Shown: positions 60,636 to 64,000 of the stretch, piece by piece
Position numbering within the stretch: position 1 is the stretch's first letter
Layout: each line of letters starts with the position of its first letter
Source: Nostoc sp. 'Lobaria pulmonaria (5183) cyanobiont'
GTDB lineage: Bacteria > Cyanobacteriota > Cyanobacteriia > Cyanobacteriales > Nostocaceae
Direction of reading: 5' to 3'
Assembly: GCF_002949795.1 (NCBI RefSeq)
Contig: NZ_CP026692.1
Coordinates: 4,510,545 to 4,574,544, forward strand
DNA length: 64,000 nucleotides
Notes under the pieces: model-generated
Told to the model about the DNA's origin: nothing
Seen by the model: only the letters and a program-made list of their open reading frames with translations
Databases searched by the model: none
Program-made: the position numbers and the translations under genes

Positions 60636-61024
60636 AAAGATGTCCTAAAGTTTGCTTTCCCCAGTGGTATTAAATAATTGAGAATGGGGTTGTTGGGATT
60701 TTTGGCTTTTGCCAGTTATAGCATCAATGATGCTGGTGCTAATTTTATCCCTTAAAAGTTATTTGAAACCAAAAATCTCACCGATGAAGTAAAAAATTGT
60801 GGTAATAAATTGTAACCGTGGGTATGTAGAGGACGCAGGAGCCAGGAGATTGGAAGTTGGAATTTATCTGTTGCTCTCAATTCCATCTAAATTCCAAGCC
60901 ACGAAATCGTAGATTTTGGTGGAGGACTTAAACTGCAAGCTCACTTGCGATAATAACCGCAAGAGGCAACGGCAATATTCCTTCTGCCTCCTGCCTCTGT
61001 TATTAAAATACTTAGTAAAAAACT
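60636..61024. other. Divergent gap between the hypothetical gene and cobU
   Basis: No gene is supported. A GAGGACGCAGGAGCCAGGAG stretch of the G-rich repeat type lies at 60831-60850, and CTTCTGCCTCCTGCCTCTG in opposite sense near 60979-60997. Nothing resembling a cobalamin riboswitch is apparent upstream of cobU. Confidence 0.5.
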
Positions 61025-61600
61025 TTGGGTAAAATCATCTTAGTAACAGGGCCAGCACGATCTGGTAAAAGTGAATGGGCGGAAACTTTAGCTATGCAGT
61101 CAGGAAAAGCAGTTGTTTATGTAGCCACAGCCACCGATAACCTAGACGATCAAGAGTGGCATCAACGCATTTTAGAACACCAACAACGTCGTCCCCAAGA
61201 CTGGGTAACTCTATCTGTACCCGTGGAACTGTCTGCTACCCTCGCTGATGCCAAACCCTATACTTGCCTCTTAGTTGATTCTTTAGGAACTTGGGTTGCT
61301 AATCTCCTAGAACAGGACAAATCTAGCTGGGAAAATACCCTTGCAGAGTTATTAGAGACAGTAGAACTGGTTGCTGCTGATATGCTGTTTGTAGCAGAAG
61401 AGGTCGGTTGGGGTGTGATACCAGCTTATCCCCTGGGAAGGATGTTCCGCGATCGCTTGGGTTCTTTAGTACGCCAGCTAGCAACACTTAGCGAAACTGT
61501 TTATTTAGTGACTGGTGGCCATGTTCTCAATCTCAGTATCCTTGGTTCGCCATTGCCAAATAGCGGTGATGCTGGAACATTCAGGAGTCAAGATTCTTAA
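61025..61600 (+). CDS. cobU: Adenosylcobinamide kinase / guanylyltransferase CobU
   Basis: The 191-residue enzyme phosphorylates adenosylcobinamide and adds GMP in late cobalamin assembly. The P-loop GPARSGKS is at residues 9-16, followed by VYVATATDNLDDQEWHQRIL and the RPQDWVTLSVP and LLVDSLGTWVANLL segments diagnostic of CobU/CobP. The family's central His is near HQRILEHQQRR. The start is an uncertain TTG at 61025; no strong ribosome binding site is seen. Confidence 0.88.
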   Translation: MGKIILVTGPARSGKSEWAETLAMQSGKAVVYVATATDNLDDQEWHQRILEHQQRRPQDWVTLSVPVELSATLADAKPYTCLLVDSLGTWVANLLEQDKSSWENTLAELLETVELVAADMLFVAEEVGWGVIPAYPLGRMFRDRLGSLVRQLATLSETVYLVTGGHVLNLSILGSPLPNSGDAGTFRSQDS

Positions 61601-61652
61601 CTGTTGATTCAAATTAATCCCAAATTTAAAATCTCAAATCTAGAATTGTAAT

Positions 61653-62102
61653 ATGGCAACCAAACAAGAAGTTAAACGATACCTTGCCTACTGGTTTCAG
61701 TTGGGTAAGAAAGTGATTACGGGCAACGGTGAGGCAAGCTTTTTGCCCCAAGACGCTCGCGGACTCGCTAACGCTCCGCTATCGGTGCTAAATGGCGATC
61801 GCTATAGTGAAGAATTTGAAGAGTGTTGGCAAAAAATTATTTCACCGGAATCGGGTGATTGTTACCTTGAGGGTACATACGAAACCATTGCTGAATTGTT
61901 GACACCAGCATGGAATATGCTCCCTTGCAGCCGATGCAGTATGCCAATAGCCGCGCGAAACGTTGGGATGCCGGCGTTGTTATGTCCCTGCAATGATTTA
62001 CCTAACTGGCCGAATACTGAATTGCCAGCACCGCGAGAGCCAATTAAAACTCAAGATAAACTCCAAACAATTCGCGATCGCCTTGTAAAGAATATTACAT
62101 AA
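61653..62102 (+). CDS. Conserved cyanobacterial protein with repeat-derived insertion
   Basis: The 149-residue protein starts MATKQEVKRYLAYWFQLGKK and has a C-terminal CSRC...CPC cluster (CSRCSMPIAARN, LLCPCNDLPNW) that could bind zinc. An in-frame insertion (about residues 33-44, QDARGLANAPLS) is encoded by a dispersed repeat at 61751-61783. Without it the family sequence would read directly from SFLP to VLNGDRY. Function is not known. Confidence 0.7.
   Translation: MATKQEVKRYLAYWFQLGKKVITGNGEASFLPQDARGLANAPLSVLNGDRYSEEFEECWQKIISPESGDCYLEGTYETIAELLTPAWNMLPCSRCSMPIAARNVGMPALLCPCNDLPNWPNTELPAPREPIKTQDKLQTIRDRLVKNIT
61751..61783. repeat. Dispersed repeat inserted in frame in the 149-residue gene
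   Basis: AGACGCTCGCGGACTCGCTA and the following ACGCTCCGCTATC match the GACGCTA(A/G)CG-type repeat pieces of 18221-18240 and 59632-59650. It adds about 11 codons without a stop. Confidence 0.75.
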
Positions 62103-62172
62103 ATAAACAACAAATTTGGAAATCTGACAACTTTTTTCTAATTTTCTAATTATTTGATTATTTTAATTTCTC

Positions 62173-62207
62173 CTGTAGTGCCCTTAAATCTCACTACAGA
62201 ATTTTTG
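62173..62207 (+). terminator. Rho-independent terminator after the 149-residue gene
   Basis: CTGTAGTG and CACTACAG form an 8-bp stem with an 11-base loop, followed by AATTTTTG. It lies 70 bases past the stop at 62102 and is oriented for the plus strand. Confidence 0.7.
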
Positions 62208-62314
62208 TATGCCTGCACTAGCTAGGGAAAAAATAACTATTGGTTATTAACTAAAGTTGATGAGAAGTGCAGTCTACGCCAACGCACCAACAAAAGTTAC
62301 AAAAATCTCAAATT

Positions 62315-64000
62315 TTAATTAGCAGCACAAGATGTAGCGACAAGTGAGGAGTTATGAGGCGATCCAGTGGGTACTTGAGCAACTAGAACCACGTTCCCAT
62401 CGGCATCTAGAATCCACCCTTGGGCTTCTACAATTTGAGTAGGTTCATTGACAGAATTAACCTTCTGTGATTTTTCTTCTGTATATACCTGCGCCTTAAC
62501 AACGGCTCTTTTCTGAATACCCTCAGCCCGATTCTGACTCTCTGGAGGGAGGGCGATCCAATCTGCTAGCACTGCATCATCAGCTATCAATGGCTCTGTA
62601 GGATCGGCTTGTATTCCTCCACGCCCAGTAGTAACAAATGAACTTCTTCCTATTTTTCCACCAGAACTACAACTAGCAGTAACTTGCTGCGAAGCATCAA
62701 CCAGATTTACGGGTAGTTCCACTAATCCTTTACTGGGGTCAGCATCTGGTGAGTTGATTTGTACAGTGCCACTTAATGAAGGGTTTTGCTGAGAAAATGC
62801 AGTGATGTCACTTGTTGGTAGGTTATTCGGATTTATATCTTTTGGATCGAGCCTCTCCACCTCTGCACGAGGGCGTGACACAAACCCAAAGGTATTCTTA
62901 GCGGCGATCGCGATTTTACCACCAGAACCAAAGTTAGCGTTGGCGGTAATATCGCTATTTCCGAAAGGAGTGGCGACAAGAAAGCCATTAGGTGCATTGA
63001 TAGTGATATTACCGCCAGTTTTATCACCTCCAGCATTAGTAGAGATTTGACTGTTGCGACGCATCAGTAATAAGTCCTGCACCTGTACCGCAATGTCACC
63101 GCCCTTACCTGACTCACTATCAGATGTGAGTTTTCCTTTATCCAGCAGGATGGAACGAGCGCTGACATTGAGTTCGCCTGCTAGACCTAAATTGGGTACA
63201 CCTCCTTGATAGTTAACATTTTTTCGAGCTTCACTGCTGACAGTTATTGCCGCCCCATCTTTGATAACCAATCGCCCTGTAGTTAAGGTCAAGTTGCCGC
63301 CATTTCCAGACCCTTGAGTGCCAGCAAACAAGCTACTGAGCCTAGAACCATTTGCTGAGGTTCCGATTAATTCTACGGACTCGAAGGCGTTCACTATCAA
63401 ATCTCCTCCATTTCCTGTAGCTGGTATAAATTGGTTAGAAAAATGCCCAAGTATACCCTCAGAACTTGTTGATATTGCTGCCCCTCCCTCGATACGTAAC
63501 TTTCCAGTATTAATTATTATGTTGCCAGCATTTTGAGTGCCATAAGTTGCATTAAATAATCCACTGGATATTAAATCACTACCATCTGGCAAAGGAGCAA
63601 TGGGGATACCTGCAATTAGTTCTACAGAATCTGAGGCGTTGATGGTCAATTGCCCCGCCAATCCCGAACCAGCATTGAACATTATGACTTGCGCTCCATC
63701 TTTGACAATCAACTTTCTGGTAGTGATATTTATATCTCCAGAGTTTCCAGTGTCGAAAGTTCCAGTAGACAAGAACGCATTTATTCCAAGTTCTACAGAC
63801 TCGGAAGCGTTCACTGTCAAATTTCCTCCTGGTTGCGCTCCCAGAGTAAGAGCCGAAATTTGTGAACCGTCAGTTACCAGTACACGCTGTCCTTGCAGGT
63901 GGATATTACCACCACCTTTGCCACTGGTATCTACAGTAGATGGAATCTCACTTTGCTGGGTTAGTTCGATGTTCTGAAAATTTTGAACACCTTCATATCC
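62315..64000 (-). CDS. Filamentous-haemagglutinin-type exoprotein, C-terminal part (truncated by window edge)
   Basis: The frame is open to the right window edge, so the N-terminal secretion domain lies outside. At least 561 residues are visible. They consist of repeating beta-helix units with cores such as GNIIINTGKLRIEGGA, VNASDSVELI and GGDLIVNAFESVELIG. The C-terminal block SCSSGGKIGRSSFVTTGRGG followed by IQADPTEPLIADDAVLADWI is the typical end of cyanobacterial two-partner-secretion exoproteins. It would be exported by a TpsB/Omp85-like partner and act at the cell surface. Partner genes are not in the window. Confidence 0.9.
   Translation of the reverse strand, partial: GYEGVQNFQNIELTQQSEIPSTVDTSGKGGGNIHLQGQRVLVTDGSQISALTLGAQPGGNLTVNASESVELGINAFLSTGTFDTGNSGDINITTRKLIVKDGAQVIMFNAGSGLAGQLTINASDSVELIAGIPIAPLPDGSDLISSGLFNATYGTQNAGNIIINTGKLRIEGGAAISTSSEGILGHFSNQFIPATGNGGDLIVNAFESVELIGTSANGSRLSSLFAGTQGSGNGGNLTLTTGRLVIKDGAAITVSSEARKNVNYQGGVPNLGLAGELNVSARSILLDKGKLTSDSESGKGGDIAVQVQDLLLMRRNSQISTNAGGDKTGGNITINAPNGFLVATPFGNSDITANANFGSGGKIAIAAKNTFGFVSRPRAEVERLDPKDINPNNLPTSDITAFSQQNPSLSGTVQINSPDADPSKGLVELPVNLVDASQQVTASCSSGGKIGRSSFVTTGRGGIQADPTEPLIADDAVLADWIALPPESQNRAEGIQKRAVVKAQVYTEEKSQKVNSVNEPTQIVEAQGWILDADGNVVLVAQVPTGSPHNSSLVATSCAAN

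Noticed and set aside
1..64000. tRNA and rRNA genes
   Set aside because: Apart from the tRNA-like domain of tmRNA, no T-arm/acceptor combination or rRNA segment was seen on either strand by eye.

Overview
The window is chromosomal DNA from a filamentous, probably heterocyst-forming cyanobacterium of the Nostoc/Anabaena group. GCGATCGC (HIP1) octamers are dense throughout. There is a plant-type atpA-atpG pair, a complete phycocyanin operon, a small photosystem II gene (psb30), a cyanobacterial tmRNA, a PatD-like heterocyst protein, hormogonium-polysaccharide-like glycosyltransferases, heptanucleotide tandem repeats and many dispersed palindromes.

Layout. 1-2000: end of the atp operon (atpA 3' end, atpG, terminator), then ssrA with promoter and terminator. 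2000-4600: a broken IS1-like transposase, an M50/CBS site-2 protease and an 11-copy 21-bp tandem repeat. 4600-9500: sulfurtransferase, a small membrane protein, a LuxR-type regulator, a GGDEF-EAL protein and a foldback (MITE-like) element. 9500-15400: hopanoid side-chain region: an HpnG-like phosphorylase, an RND pump, hpnA and hpnH. 15500-16335: an alpha/beta hydrolase pseudogene. 16700-22400: phycocyanin operon cpcB-cpcA-(attenuator, possible structured RNA)-cpcC-cpcC-cpcD-cpcE-cpcF. 22500-31200: HD hydrolase, a class-I-amidotransferase-like protein, putA, a GNAT protein and a hybrid histidine kinase. 31600-37700: BtuF-like binding protein, two half-size GDT1/Mn2+ exporter subunits, a YkgJ protein, psb30, recJ, a secreted protein and a ParE-type toxin-antitoxin pair. 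37800-41450: pstB-pstA-truncated pstC joined to a sulfate-type binding protein. 41900-45600: a hicBA pair with frameshifted hicA, a PD-(D/E)XK protein, an SbcD-like nuclease, cysH and a 34-residue ORF. 45900-51400: DHA2 drug exporter with divergent TetR and its likely operator, patD-like gene, rsh. 51600-56400: fucosyltransferase-like protein of low GC, methyltransferase, and a protealysin-like M4 protease with its emfourin-type inhibitor. 56600-64000: kinase fragment, acetyltransferase and two glycosyltransferases, cobU, hypothetical genes and the C-terminal part of a two-partner-secretion exoprotein.

How the genes fit together. The cpc genes supply phycocyanin subunits, rod linkers and the CpcE/F lyase. 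hpnA/hpnH and the phosphorylase fit the adenosyl-hopane to extended-hopanoid route. Sulfur and phosphorus acquisition are represented by the sulfate-binding protein, cysH and the pst remnant. The protease/inhibitor pair and the TetR/exporter pair are self-contained modules.

The most unusual points are: the probable structured RNA inside the cpc operon; a sulfate-type binding protein sitting in place of pstS beside a pstC lacking about 100 N-terminal residues; the 21-bp tandem array; and dispersed repeats that have entered at least five protein-coding genes without breaking the frame. All functions are read from sequence motifs without database searches. Start codons were moved from the longest ORF where a better ribosome binding site or family N-terminus supported it.
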